64,000 bases of DNA, taken from contig NZ_SAUF01000001.1 in NCBI RefSeq assembly GCF_004023665.1, positions 978,501 through 1,042,500 of the forward strand, in the 5' to 3' direction. The DNA is from Afifella aestuarii (GTDB lineage Bacteria; Pseudomonadota; Alphaproteobacteria; Rhizobiales; Afifellaceae). Within the stretch, counting starts at the first letter, position 1, and each line of letters starts with the position of its first letter. Made by a program: the position numbers and the translations under genes. The notes below the pieces were generated by a model, which saw nothing but the letters and a program-made list of their open reading frames with translations, had not been told where the DNA came from and did not search any database. This document shows positions 53,697-62,479 of the stretch, piece after piece.

Positions 53697-53781
53697 GACC
53701 GGCTTTTATCGCTTGGCGCGGAGCTTGGCCGGGGGTGAGGACGCTGCATTTTGAAGCGGCGTCCTAAAGGCGATTGAAAAG

Positions 53782-53812
53782 GCGGGCGCCGGTTCTTGTG
53801 CCGGCTGCCCGC
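53782..53812 (+). terminator. Hairpin after the metal-binder gene
   Basis: Eleven base pairs with one bulge (53782-53792 and 53801-53812) around an eight-base loop, in the gap between convergent genes. No T-run. Confidence 0.55.
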
Positions 53813-53820
53813 TCCTCAGA

Positions 53821-53840
53821 CGCCCCGCACAAGCGGGGCG
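53821..53840. terminator. GC-rich hairpin between convergent genes
   Basis: CGCCCCGC (53821-53828) and GCGGGGCG (53833-53840) with loop ACAA, 21 bases from the end of the stress-protein gene. Could end either strand; no T-run. Confidence 0.55.
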
Positions 53841-53861
53841 CGCCCTCAACCTCGTAGATAT

Positions 53862-54701
53862 TCAGTGCGACATCAAAATCGGAACCGTCATCTGGTCGAT
53901 GATCGATTGCGTGGCGCCGCCGAAGACGGTCTCGCGCAGACGCGAATGGCCGTAGCAGCCCATGATGATCAGATCCGCGCCGAGGTCGGTCGCGCGGTTC
54001 AGGATTTCTCCGCCGACCGAGGTGCGGTCCGGCCGTGCCGTCATGTTCTCGACGTCGAGACCGTGGCGCGACAGCGTGCGTGCAAGCGCATCGCCCGGCA
54101 CCAATCCCTTGCCCGGCTCATTGTGGCCGGCCTCGACACAGAGGATGTACACCTTGGCACCCTTCTGGATGAGCGGAAGGGCGTCGAAAGCCGCACGGGC
54201 CGCCTCGCGGCTGCCGTTCCAGGCGATGAGGACCGTATGGCCGACATCGGTGTACTCGCCCGAGGTGGGGACCACCAGGACGGGCCGACCGGCCCCGAGC
54301 ACCAGATCCTCCGGACGGTAGTAGGAGGGGAGCTCTTCGGCCGCCTGCGCCGTCACCACGAGATCTGCATTGCGGCAGGTGCGGCAGGCGAGCTGCGTCG
54401 CGTTGACGTCGCGCGCATCGAGCTGAAGCCAGGAATTCGCGATCGTTTCCGCCGCGGCTGCGCGATTGAAGGCCGCTCCGATCTCTTCCGCCAGCTGATT
54501 GTCGCGCTCCATCTGCATGGACAACCATTCTCCGCCGAGCGGGTCGACGACGTCCGGCGGAATGCGCGGGATCAAATGCAGGCCGACGATGTGAGCAGAA
54601 TGATCGCGCGCAATCGGCACCGCGACATTCATGAGGCGCGGGATGACATCCACCGTCGGAAGGTGGATCATAATCGTTCCGAGAGGATAACGGCTGCTCA
54701 C
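53862..54701 (-). CDS. Universal stress protein, two-domain UspA type
   Basis: 279 residues, about twice a single UspA domain. The second domain keeps the ATP site (GADLIIMGCYGHSRLRETVFGGAT). The start is GTG with AAAGGAAAG upstream. It shares a 142-base region containing a consensus FNR box with fnrL, which suggests low-oxygen induction. Such proteins help survival under energy or redox stress. Confidence 0.9.
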   Translation of the reverse strand: MSSRYPLGTIMIHLPTVDVIPRLMNVAVPIARDHSAHIVGLHLIPRIPPDVVDPLGGEWLSMQMERDNQLAEEIGAAFNRAAAAETIANSWLQLDARDVNATQLACRTCRNADLVVTAQAAEELPSYYRPEDLVLGAGRPVLVVPTSGEYTDVGHTVLIAWNGSREAARAAFDALPLIQKGAKVYILCVEAGHNEPGKGLVPGDALARTLSRHGLDVENMTARPDRTSVGGEILNRATDLGADLIIMGCYGHSRLRETVFGGATQSIIDQMTVPILMSH

Positions 54702-54787
54702 GGCTCTTTCCTTTCAAACGCGTGGAGGAAGGCAGGGGCAGGGTTTAACCAACAGTCTATTATAGAACCTAGCGCCGAATTGCCGCG

Positions 54788-54801
54788 TTGATCAGGATCA
54801 A
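54788..54801. promoter_or_regulatory. FNR box between the stress protein and fnrL
   Basis: TTGAT-CAGG-ATCAA, a perfect FNR/FixK palindrome at 54788-54801. It is 42 bases upstream of the fnrL ATG and about 87 bases upstream of the stress protein GTG, so it may serve either or both. Confidence 0.85.
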
Positions 54802-54843
54802 GCCCCCCTGGAATTGAGGCGTTTTCATCGCTAAGACTGCGGT

Positions 54844-55581
54844 ATGATGAAGCTGGTGCCAATCGCCCCCCTTGAGACGGATCCCGTGCCCGATCTTTGC
54901 CGGGCATGCAAGGCTCGAAACAGGGGGATCTGCGGCGCGCTCAACGCATCGCAGCTGTCGGAGCTGACCCGCCGCGCTCACAGGCAGGTGGTCGAGCCGG
55001 GAAAGACCCTACTCGATGCCGAGCAGCCGACATCCAACTATTCCAATGTGCTCGCGGGTGTCGTGAAACTGTCAAAAATGCTGCCGGATGGACGGCAGCA
55101 GATCGTCGGTCTTCAGTTTGCGCCAGATTTCGTCGGCCGCCCGTTCTCGCCGGAGAGTTCGCTCAAGGCCGAAGCGGTGACCAGCACGGTTCTGTGCACC
55201 TTCCCGCGGCAGCTTCTGGAGCGGATGATCAGCGAATCACCGGAGCTGGAGCATAAGCTCTACCTTCAGGCGCTCGATGAACTCGATGATGCGCGCGATC
55301 TTCTCCTCACGCTCGGCCGCAAGACGGCGCGTGAGCGGGTTGCGACGTTCCTTCTGATGATTGCGCGCCATTCTCCGCATGCCGATGACAGCGAGGAAGG
55401 TGGTACCGGCTTCGAACTGCCGCTGACGCGCGCCGAAATCGCCGACTTCCTCGGGCTCACCATTGAAACCGTGAGCCGGCAATTGACCAAGTTGAAGGGC
55501 TCCGACGTGATCCGCGTGGAGCAGAACCGGCGCATCCGTGTCCCGGATATGGAGCTCCTGACAGCTGAAACGGGCGACTAA
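54844..55581 (+). CDS. fnrL: Oxygen-sensing Fnr-type regulator (FnrL/FnrN)
   Basis: 245 residues with C19, C22, C30 and C118 (PDLCRACKARNRGICGAL and VLCTFPR), the four-cysteine pattern that binds a 4Fe-4S cluster. The cyclic-nucleotide-like fold is followed by the helix-turn-helix EIADFLGLTIETVSRQLTKLK with the FNR-type E-SR contacts. It would activate the cbb3 genes when oxygen is low; its own promoter has an FNR box. Start is at ATG 54844 or the next ATG 54847. Confidence 0.94.
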   Translation: MMKLVPIAPLETDPVPDLCRACKARNRGICGALNASQLSELTRRAHRQVVEPGKTLLDAEQPTSNYSNVLAGVVKLSKMLPDGRQQIVGLQFAPDFVGRPFSPESSLKAEAVTSTVLCTFPRQLLERMISESPELEHKLYLQALDELDDARDLLLTLGRKTARERVATFLLMIARHSPHADDSEEGGTGFELPLTRAEIADFLGLTIETVSRQLTKLKGSDVIRVEQNRRIRVPDMELLTAETGD

Positions 55582-55735
55582 GCTCAGGCTTGGTCCGCCC
55601 GCTACTTGCTAAAAACTGCACAGGGACGTTTCAAAAAGTGCCTGTCAACGCGGTATCCGGGCGCGGCTTTTCTGGCCCTTTTGAGCGCATAATCTTCGTT
55701 CGGGCGGGATGCGTTTGGGTGGAATGAACCGGGCG

Positions 55736-56392
55736 TCAGCCAGCCTGTGCCTGACGCCCGTCCTTGCGAAGAGAATGTCTTCCGACGATCCTGACTTCGC
55801 TTGCCAATAGGATGGCGAGAGGCTGGCTGTCGCAGCGCATGCGGTGGCGCAGGAGCGCTGCTCCGAGATCCGCCCGTGCCGATGGCGAGAAGCAGGTGCG
55901 GGCCATGGGGAAAACCACCGTCTCCTCCCAGGCGATATGCCGGCGCTGCGATTCGAAGAACGCACGCAGGAGATAGCCGAGAGCCTCGGCTTCGCGGTAG
56001 CCGCCTTCCTCGTCATGGGCATCCAAAGCGTCGGCCAGTTCCAGCGCTGCCTGTTCGTCGGCGTCATGTTCGGAGCGGGCGAGGGCAACCGCCTCCCGGA
56101 TGCCGCGGTCGGCGCGGCAGGGCGCGGCGAGAGCCGGAAACAGGATGTCGTTTTCCAGCCGGATATGGGCGGGGAAGTAGAAGCGCAGCGTCAAAGCCGC
56201 AGCGCGCGCCGTCTCCTGGATGACGTCTCGGGGGAGGGCATCGGCGATTGCTTCCAGAAGATCGCACAGACGCTCCTGGAGGGCATGCTCGTAAGCGATC
56301 AGCTGGAAGGGGTCTTCCCGAATTATTTCTGCCGTGGGCGCGTCCGCCGCGCAGGCGAGCAGCGCCTCAAGATGGCGTCTCTGCGGCCGCAT
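55736..56392 (-). CDS. Hemerythrin/HHE domain protein
   Basis: 218 residues with the helical HHE cation-binding pattern: YEHALQERLCDLLEA, FYFPAHIRLENDILFPAL, SEHDADEQAALEL and ESQRRHIAWEETVVFPMA, the His/Glu sites of a di-iron centre. It could bind oxygen, nitric oxide or iron. AAGGA precedes the ATG. It is divergent from ccoN and shares the FNR box at 56460-56473, so it should be low-oxygen induced. Confidence 0.85.
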   Translation of the reverse strand: MRPQRRHLEALLACAADAPTAEIIREDPFQLIAYEHALQERLCDLLEAIADALPRDVIQETARAAALTLRFYFPAHIRLENDILFPALAAPCRADRGIREAVALARSEHDADEQAALELADALDAHDEEGGYREAEALGYLLRAFFESQRRHIAWEETVVFPMARTCFSPSARADLGAALLRHRMRCDSQPLAILLASEVRIVGRHSLRKDGRQAQAG

Positions 56393-56459
56393 CTTGGGAA
56401 ATCCTTCCCAATCGTTCCCCTTGATTTACTAAGTGTGCCGGAACTCCCCCCTTTCCAAC

Positions 56460-56473
56460 TTGATCTGAATCAA
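56460..56473. promoter_or_regulatory. FNR box between hemerythrin gene and ccoN
   Basis: TTGAT-CTGA-ATCAA, a perfect FNR/FixK palindrome, 88 bases upstream of ccoN and 67 bases upstream of the hemerythrin gene. Confidence 0.9.
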
Positions 56474-56561
56474 GGATCAGTTTCCCCTAAAGTCGATAGC
56501 TACTTTGGAAGCCTTCTAGCGCGTCGCTTGGGCGCACTTGGCAAGTTTATAGGAGATGGCC

Positions 56562-58169
56562 ATGGGGATGGCACAAGCCGGCATCTTGTTCCTGATCGCG
56601 CTGGTTGCCGTCATAGCCTCTGTGAAGGCTCATGACATGCAGTTCGCGGTCCATATGGGACTGGTTGCCTTGATCGCTCTTGGCGCTGCCATCTGGCGGC
56701 TGCGCACCATGGATGTTTCTGGGAAGAACATCCCGCTGCGCGAGCGTCCGGACGGCTACATGGACGACGTGATTCGCTATGGCGCCGTGGCGACAGTGGG
56801 TTGGGGCGTCGTCGGCTTCATGGTCGGCGTGTTGATCGCGTTCCAGCTCGCCTTTCCCCATCTTAATCTTGAGCCTTATTTCAACTTCGCGCGTTTGCGG
56901 CCGCTGCACACATCGGCAGTGATTTTCGCCTTCGGCGGCAATGCGCTCATCTGCACCTCGTTCTACGTCGTGCAGAGGACGACCGGTGCCCGCCTCTTCG
57001 GCGGAGGTCTGCCGTGGTTCGTCTTCTGGGGCTATCAGCTTTTCATCGTGCTTGCCGCCACCGGCTATCTCCTCGGTGTCACGCAGTCGAAGGAATATGC
57101 CGAGCCGGAATGGTACATCGACCTGTGGCTGACGATCGTCTGGGTCGCCTATCTCGTCGTCTTCGTCGGCACCATCGCCAAGCGCAAAGAACCCCACATC
57201 TACGTGGCGAACTGGTTCTATCTGGCGTTCATCGTGACGATCGCGATGCTGCACGTCATCAACAACCTCGCCGTGCCGGTCTCCTTCCTCGGTTCGAAGA
57301 GCTACTCGGCCTTCTCCGGCGTCCAGGATGCCCTGACGCAGTGGTGGTACGGCCATAACGCGGTCGGCTTCTTCCTCACCGCCGGCTTCCTCGGCATGAT
57401 GTATTATTTCATTCCGAAGCAGGCCGAGAGGCCGGTCTATTCCTACCGGCTTTCCATCGTCCATTTCTGGTCGCTGATCTTCCTCTACATCTGGGCCGGC
57501 CCGCACCATCTGCACTACACCGCGCTGCCCGACTGGGCGCAGACGCTCGGCATGGTGTTCTCGGTGATGCTGTGGATGCCGTCGTGGGGCGGCATGATCA
57601 ACGGCCTGATGACGCTCTCGGGTGCCTGGGACAAGCTCCGGACCGATCCGATCATCCGCATGATGGTGATCGCCGTCGCGTTTTACGGCATGTCGACCTT
57701 CGAGGGCCCGATGATGTCCATCAAGGCGGTCAACTCGTTGTCGCACTACACCGACTGGACTATCGGCCACGTGCATTCCGGTGCGCTCGGCTGGGTTGGC
57801 ATGATCTCCTTCGGCGCGATCTACTTCCTGGTGCCGAAGCTCTGGTTCCGCCCGCGGCTCTACTCAGTGCGGCTCGTGTCCTGGCACTTCTGGCTCGCCA
57901 CGATCGGCATCGTTCTCTACGCCGCCTCCATGTGGGTCTCGGGCATCATGCAGGGGCTGATGTGGCGTGAGTACAACCAGGAAGGCTTCCTCGTTTACTC
58001 CTTCGTGGAAACCGTTGCGGCCATGCATCCCTACTACATCATCCGCGCTCTCGGCGGCACGCTTTACCTCGCCGGCGGGCTGATCATGGCGTTCAACATC
58101 TACAAGACGATCCGTGGTGATCTCCGTCAGGAGACCCCGATCGGCGCTGCCGTCGAACCGGCCGAGTGA
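56562..58169 (+). CDS. ccoN: cbb3-type cytochrome oxidase subunit I
   Basis: 535-residue catalytic subunit with 12-plus membrane helices. It carries the haem and Cu-B ligands in [13 protein letters not shown] and [19 protein letters not shown] (plus the [12 protein letters not shown] end). It reduces oxygen at very low concentration. AGGAG ends at 56555, so the ATG at 56562 has the right spacing; the earlier ATG at 56556 abuts the site. It is followed by ccoO with 13 bases between. Confidence 0.95.
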   Translation: MGMAQAGILFLIALVAVIASVKAHDMQFAVHMGLVALIALGAAIWRLRTMDVSGKNIPLRERPDGYMDDVIRYGAVATVGWGVVGFMVGVLIAFQLAFPHLNLEPYFNFARLRPLHTSAVIFAFGGNALICTSFYVVQRTTGARLFGGGLPWFVFWGYQLFIVLAATGYLLGVTQSKEYAEPEWYIDLWLTIVWVAYLVVFVGTIAKRKEPHIYVANWFYLAFIVTIAMLHVINNLAVPVSFLGSKSYSAFSGVQDALTQWWYGHNAVGFFLTAGFLGMMYYFIPKQAERPVYSYRLSIVHFWSLIFLYIWAGPHHLHYTALPDWAQTLGMVFSVMLWMPSWGGMINGLMTLSGAWDKLRTDPIIRMMVIAVAFYGMSTFEGPMMSIKAVNSLSHYTDWTIGHVHSGALGWVGMISFGAIYFLVPKLWFRPRLYSVRLVSWHFWLATIGIVLYAASMWVSGIMQGLMWREYNQEGFLVYSFVETVAAMHPYYIIRALGGTLYLAGGLIMAFNIYKTIRGDLRQETPIGAAVEPAE

Positions 58170-58182
58170 TAGGAGACACAAC

Positions 58183-58938
58183 GTGCTCGACCCGTTTACG
58201 AAATTCATCCTGCGCAACCATGACAGGGTGGAACGGAACATCACCGTTCTCTTCGTGCTCTCCTTCATCGTCGTCGCGATCGGCGGCCTCGTCGAAATCG
58301 TGCCTCTGTTTTACGTGCAGAACACGATCGAGAAGGTCGAAGGTATGCGGCCCTATACGCCGCTGGAGCTTGCTGGCCGCAACATCTACATCCGCGAGGG
58401 GTGCTATCTGTGCCACTCGCAGATGATCCGTCCGATGCGCGACGAAGTCGAGCGTTACGGCCATTACTCGCTTGCGGCGGAATCGATGTACGACCACCCC
58501 TTCCAATGGGGGTCGAAGCGGACGGGGCCTGATCTGGCGCGCGTCGGCGGGCGTTATTCCGATGCGTGGCACGTGGAGCATTTGACCGATCCGCGTTCCG
58601 TGGTGCCGGAATCGATCATGCCCACCTACAGCTTCCTCAAGAAAACGCCGCTCAAGGCCGACGACATCGCCGAGCATCTCAAAGTGAACGCGGTTGTCGG
58701 CGTGCCCTATTCTGAGGACATGATCGCCAATGCGCAGGCGGATCTGCGGGCGCAGGTCGATCCCAACGGCGATCCGAGCGGGCTGGAAGAGCGCTACCCG
58801 AAGGTGAACGTGCGCGACTTCGACGGCAATCCGTCAGAGATCACGGAGATGGACGCTCTGGTGGCCTATCTTCAAATGCTCGGCACGCTGGTGGACTTCA
58901 CCACCTACGAGCCGCTCGCCGAAGACAATCTCAGGTGA
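58183..58938 (+). CDS. ccoO: cbb3-type oxidase monohaem subunit CcoO
   Basis: 251 residues: an N-terminal membrane helix ([20 protein letters not shown]) and a periplasmic domain with one haem motif CYLCH in [19 protein letters not shown], the family signature. The start is GTG 12 bases after AGGAG; the frame is open earlier but inside the ccoN end. It passes electrons from CcoP to CcoN. Confidence 0.95.
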   Translation: MLDPFTKFILRNHDRVERNITVLFVLSFIVVAIGGLVEIVPLFYVQNTIEKVEGMRPYTPLELAGRNIYIREGCYLCHSQMIRPMRDEVERYGHYSLAAESMYDHPFQWGSKRTGPDLARVGGRYSDAWHVEHLTDPRSVVPESIMPTYSFLKKTPLKADDIAEHLKVNAVVGVPYSEDMIANAQADLRAQVDPNGDPSGLEERYPKVNVRDFDGNPSEITEMDALVAYLQMLGTLVDFTTYEPLAEDNLR

Positions 58939-58942
58939 GGCG

Positions 58943-59149
58943 ATGAGCACCTACGATACCCTGCGCCACTTCGCGGACAAATGGGGGCTTCTCTTCATGC
59001 TCCTGGTCTTCGCTGCGGCGGTTCTGTGGGTCTATCGTCCGGGCGCCCGTGCATCTTACCGCGCCCAAGGCGATATTCCCTTCAAACATGACGAGCGGCC
59101 GGCTCAAGAGCAGCCACCGCGTGACCAGACTCCTGGACGTGGAGAGTAA
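58943..59149 (+). CDS. ccoQ: cbb3-type oxidase small subunit CcoQ
   Basis: 68 residues, one membrane helix (GLLFMLLVFAAAVLWVYRPG) and a charged tail. CcoQ stabilises the CcoNOP complex. It sits between ccoO and ccoP; its TAA overlaps the ccoP ATG (TAATG). Confidence 0.9.
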   Translation: MSTYDTLRHFADKWGLLFMLLVFAAAVLWVYRPGARASYRAQGDIPFKHDERPAQEQPPRDQTPGRGE

Positions 59150-60084
59150 TGATGGCCACCAAGAAAGATGGCGCTTCGAACGAGCCGCGAGGCCATGGCG
59201 TCGAGATCGACAAGGTCACCGGGACGGAAACGACCGGTCATGAATGGGACGGGATCAAGGAGCTCAACAATCCCCTGCCGCAGTGGTGGCTGTACATTTT
59301 CTACGGCTGCACGATCTTCGCTCTCGTCTATGTCGTGCTCTATCCGGCGATCCCGCTGATCAAAAGCGGCACCGATGGAGTTCTCGGCTGGCATTCGCGC
59401 TCAGCGATAGCGCGTGAGCTTACCGCCGTGGAGGAAAGCCGCCAGGCGGTGATGAACCAGATCCGCGACACGCCGCTGGAAGAAATCCGCACCAACGACG
59501 AGTTGATGCAGGTTGCCTTCCGGGGAGGTGAATCGGCGTTCAAGGTCAATTGCGTGCAGTGCCACGGCTCTGGTGCCGAAGGCGGCTATGGCTATCCGAA
59601 CCTCAATGACGATGCCTGGATATGGGGTGGAACGCTCGAAGATATCCACACCACGCTCCAGCACGGTGTCCGCTACGAACAGGACGATGAGACGCGGATC
59701 TCCGAGATGCCGGCCTTCGGTCGTGATGGTCTCCTGGATTCAAGCCAGATCGAGCAGGTGGCGAATTACGTCCGCTCGCTGTCCGGCCTCGAACATGACG
59801 GGGCTCTCGCCGAAGAGGGCGCACAGGTCTTCGCCGACAATTGCGCGGTGTGCCATGGTGAGAACGGGCAGGGCCAGCACATGCTGGGAGCGCCCGCGCT
59901 CAACGACCAGGTGTGGCTCTACAGCCCGGATCTCGAGCAGATCGAATCGCAGGTGAACAACCCCAAGCACGGCGTTATGCCAGCCTGGTCGGGGCGCCTC
60001 AGTGAAGTCACCATCAAGCAGCTGGCGCTTTATGTCTGGTCGCTGGGTGGTGGTCAGAACGCGGATGCGACCGCCGCGAACTGA
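59149..60084 (+). CDS. ccoP: cbb3-type oxidase dihaem subunit CcoP
   Basis: 311 residues with an N-terminal helix (WWLYIFYGCTIFALVYVVLYP) and two haem motifs, CVQCH and CAVCH. It accepts electrons from cytochrome c. The frame starts ATGATG; GGAG spacing slightly favours the second ATG (59152). The stop is followed by a terminator. Confidence 0.95.
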   Translation: MMATKKDGASNEPRGHGVEIDKVTGTETTGHEWDGIKELNNPLPQWWLYIFYGCTIFALVYVVLYPAIPLIKSGTDGVLGWHSRSAIARELTAVEESRQAVMNQIRDTPLEEIRTNDELMQVAFRGGESAFKVNCVQCHGSGAEGGYGYPNLNDDAWIWGGTLEDIHTTLQHGVRYEQDDETRISEMPAFGRDGLLDSSQIEQVANYVRSLSGLEHDGALAEEGAQVFADNCAVCHGENGQGQHMLGAPALNDQVWLYSPDLEQIESQVNNPKHGVMPAWSGRLSEVTIKQLALYVWSLGGGQNADATAAN

Positions 60085-60111
60085 GGCGCGTCTCTCCGAT
60101 CTGAGGTTTTA

Positions 60112-60144
60112 AAACGGGCGGCCGGCGGCTGCCCGTTTCTTTAT
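60112..60144 (+). terminator. Terminator of the ccoNOQP operon
   Basis: AAACGGGC (60112-60119) and GCCCGTTT (60131-60138) pair perfectly with an 11-base loop, followed by CTTTAT. Confidence 0.8.
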
Positions 60145-60364
60145 ATCCCGTTTCCCTGATATGATCGGTTCGATGGGACGGATTGCCGGTCTATTCGTCG
60201 TCGACGAAGGCGCGACTTTCTGGCATCCAGGTCTTGTCGTAATCACGATCTGCTGGGTTGAACCGGCCGGAACGTGCGCATGGCTGCGTTGCCTGGCGCT
60301 TTGGCATCTCAGCTTTTTATTGTCGCATGCGGCGAATGCGCTCAGTCCGAGCCGGAAACCTGGA

Positions 60365-60378
60365 TTGACTTGGGTCAA
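60365..60378 (+). promoter_or_regulatory. FNR box upstream of ccoG
   Basis: TTGAC-TTGG-GTCAA, one step off the perfect palindrome (C/G for T/A in each arm), 62 bases before the ccoG ATG. Confidence 0.7.
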
Positions 60379-60440
60379 ACGGATTAGACCGTTTCCAAGC
60401 TATCCACGGCGCATGCTGTCGCGGCAGCAATGGAATCTAA

Positions 60441-61973
60441 ATGGCCAAGATGAATCAGGACACCTACGCGGGGGGCGGGGTTGTCGACCAGGTCGAGGCC
60501 GATCCGGTCAATAGCCGCAACGAACGGTCGCTTTATGCGGCGCGTCTCAAGATTTTTCCTCAGAAAGTCTCCGGTGCTTTCCGGCGGCTGAAATGGCTGA
60601 TCATGTTCGTCACCCTGGGCATCTACTGGGTGACGCCATGGATTCGCTGGGACCGGGGGCCGAATGCACCCGACCAGGCGGTGCTCGTCGACCTTGCCAG
60701 TCGCCGCTTCTATTTCTTCTCGATCGAGATCTGGCCGCAGGAATTCTACTATGTCGCCGGTCTGCTCATCATGGCGGGCCTCGGCCTCTTCCTGATCACG
60801 TCGGTCGTCGGCCGGGCCTGGTGCGGCTACACCTGTCCGCAGACGGTGTGGACCGACCTCTATATGGCGGTCGAACGACGGATCATCGGCGACCGAAACG
60901 CCCAGATGCGTCTCGACAAGGCGCCTTGGGGTTTCGCCAAGATCCGCAAGATCGCCACCGTGCATGCGATCTGGCTCCTCATCGCGATCGCGACCGGCGG
61001 TGCGTGGGTTTTCTATTTCGCGGACGCTCCGGGGCTCGCCGTCGATCTCGTGACGCTGAAGGCGCCTCCTGCCGCCTATGTGACGATCGCGGTCCTGACT
61101 TTTACGACCTATGTCTTCGCCGGCTTCATGCGCGAGCAGGTGTGCACCTATATGTGCCCGTGGCCGCGCATTCAGGGCGCCATGCTCGATGAAGATTCGC
61201 TCATCGTCACCTACAACGACTGGCGTGGCGAGCCGCGCTCGCGCCACCGCAAGAAGAGCGAGCAGCAGGGGCTGGACACCGGCGATTGCGTCGATTGCAA
61301 CGCCTGCGTCGCGGTCTGCCCCATGGGCATCGACATTCGCGACGGCCAGCAGCTCGAATGCATCACCTGCGCTTTGTGCATCGATGCCTGCAACAACATC
61401 ATGGACAAGGTGAACAAGCCGCGCGGGCTGATTTCCTATTCCACGTTGCAGGATTATCAGGTCCATGCCGCTGCCGCGGTGAGCAAGGGCCGCGAAGTGG
61501 CGAAGGAAGAGCAGCGCCGCTTTTCCGTGTCCCACATCGTACGTCCGCGTACGGTCATCTACTTCACGCTATGGTCGCTCATCGGCGTTGCCATGCTCGT
61601 TACGCTCGCCATGCGCGACCGTCTCGATATCAACGTCCTGCATGAGCGCAATCCGCTCTTCGTTACGCTCTCCGACGGGTCGGTGCGCAACACCTATACG
61701 GTGAAGCTCCTCAACATGCTGCCGGAACTCAAGACGTTCTCGGTGACGCTCGACGGGCTGCCTGGGGCGGAGATGTGGTACGCTGGTGCGGAAGAGGAAA
61801 AGAGCCGGAACCTGATCGTCGAGGTGCAGCCGGATCGCGTACGCGATCTCAGGGTGTTTGTGGTGATGCCGGAAGGGGCCCGAGGGTCTCAGGATTTCGA
61901 TTTCGTTGTCACCGATCCCGAGACGGGTCAGACTTCTTCGGCTGATGCGCAATTCCACGGGCCGACGCGATGA
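60441..61973 (+). CDS. ccoG: cbb3 oxidase accessory protein CcoG (FixG/RdxA)
   Basis: 510-residue membrane protein with two 4Fe-4S motifs (DCVDCNACVAVCP and ECITCALCIDAC) and five hydrophobic segments. The family reduces copper for the cbb3 assembly. The C-terminus forms an Ig-like domain. It overlaps ccoH by ATGA. The N-terminus is soluble (about 45 residues). Confidence 0.94.
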   Translation: MAKMNQDTYAGGGVVDQVEADPVNSRNERSLYAARLKIFPQKVSGAFRRLKWLIMFVTLGIYWVTPWIRWDRGPNAPDQAVLVDLASRRFYFFSIEIWPQEFYYVAGLLIMAGLGLFLITSVVGRAWCGYTCPQTVWTDLYMAVERRIIGDRNAQMRLDKAPWGFAKIRKIATVHAIWLLIAIATGGAWVFYFADAPGLAVDLVTLKAPPAAYVTIAVLTFTTYVFAGFMREQVCTYMCPWPRIQGAMLDEDSLIVTYNDWRGEPRSRHRKKSEQQGLDTGDCVDCNACVAVCPMGIDIRDGQQLECITCALCIDACNNIMDKVNKPRGLISYSTLQDYQVHAAAAVSKGREVAKEEQRRFSVSHIVRPRTVIYFTLWSLIGVAMLVTLAMRDRLDINVLHERNPLFVTLSDGSVRNTYTVKLLNMLPELKTFSVTLDGLPGAEMWYAGAEEEKSRNLIVEVQPDRVRDLRVFVVMPEGARGSQDFDFVVTDPETGQTSSADAQFHGPTR

Positions 61974-62479
61974 GACGGGTGATGAGTGCTTTCTGGCCAA
62001 GCGAGGAAAATCCCCTCAACGGCTGGCATTTCTTCGGCATCATCTCGCTGTTTTTCGGCACCATCATCATCGTGAATTTCACGATGGCCTTCTTTGCGAC
62101 ATCGACCTTCCCGGGGCTCATCGTCGAGAACTCCTACGTCGCGAGCCAGAATTACAACAAATGGCTGGCGGCGAGCCGGGCGCAGGATGCGCGCGGCTGG
62201 GACGCGAAGTTCGACACGACCGACGGTATTCTGACTGTCGATCTGCGCGACAAGAGCGGGTCAGCGATCACGGGTCTCGATGTCTCCGCCATCATCGGGC
62301 GTGCGTCGGACTGGAACGAGGATCGTCTGGTGACGTTGCAGCAGGTCGCCGACGGCTACCGCGCCGATGAGCCGTTGGGGCCGGGACGCTGGATGGTGGA
62401 GCTCAAGGTCCGCTCCGGCGAGGATCTGGTCTTTCGCACGACCGAGCCGGTGATCGTCAACAGCGGACCAGCCTCATGA
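61970..62479 (+). CDS. ccoH: cbb3 oxidase accessory protein CcoH (FixH)
   Basis: 169 residues with one membrane helix near the start (WHFFGIISLFFGTIIIVNFT) and a periplasmic FixH domain (SYVASQNYNKWLAASRAQD). It is coupled to ccoG before it and to ccoI after it through ATGA overlaps. Needed for cbb3 assembly. Confidence 0.92.
   Translation: MRRVMSAFWPSEENPLNGWHFFGIISLFFGTIIIVNFTMAFFATSTFPGLIVENSYVASQNYNKWLAASRAQDARGWDAKFDTTDGILTVDLRDKSGSAITGLDVSAIIGRASDWNEDRLVTLQQVADGYRADEPLGPGRWMVELKVRSGEDLVFRTTEPVIVNSGPAS

Larger units (their letters stand above)
60085..60440. other. Intergenic region with terminator and FNR box
   Basis: 356 bases between ccoP and ccoG. It holds the ccoNOQP terminator and an FNR-like box before ccoG. 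An open frame of about 115 codons crossing it shows no family features and is probably not a gene. Confidence 0.6.

Noticed and set aside
60280-60300. Possible EcfG promoter before ccoG (GGAAC ... CGTT)
   Set aside because: The spacing is 13 bases, not 16-17, and an FNR box explains control better.
60161-60514. 117-codon plus-strand frame between ccoP and ccoG
   Set aside because: Crosses an FNR box and the ccoG start; no conserved motif.
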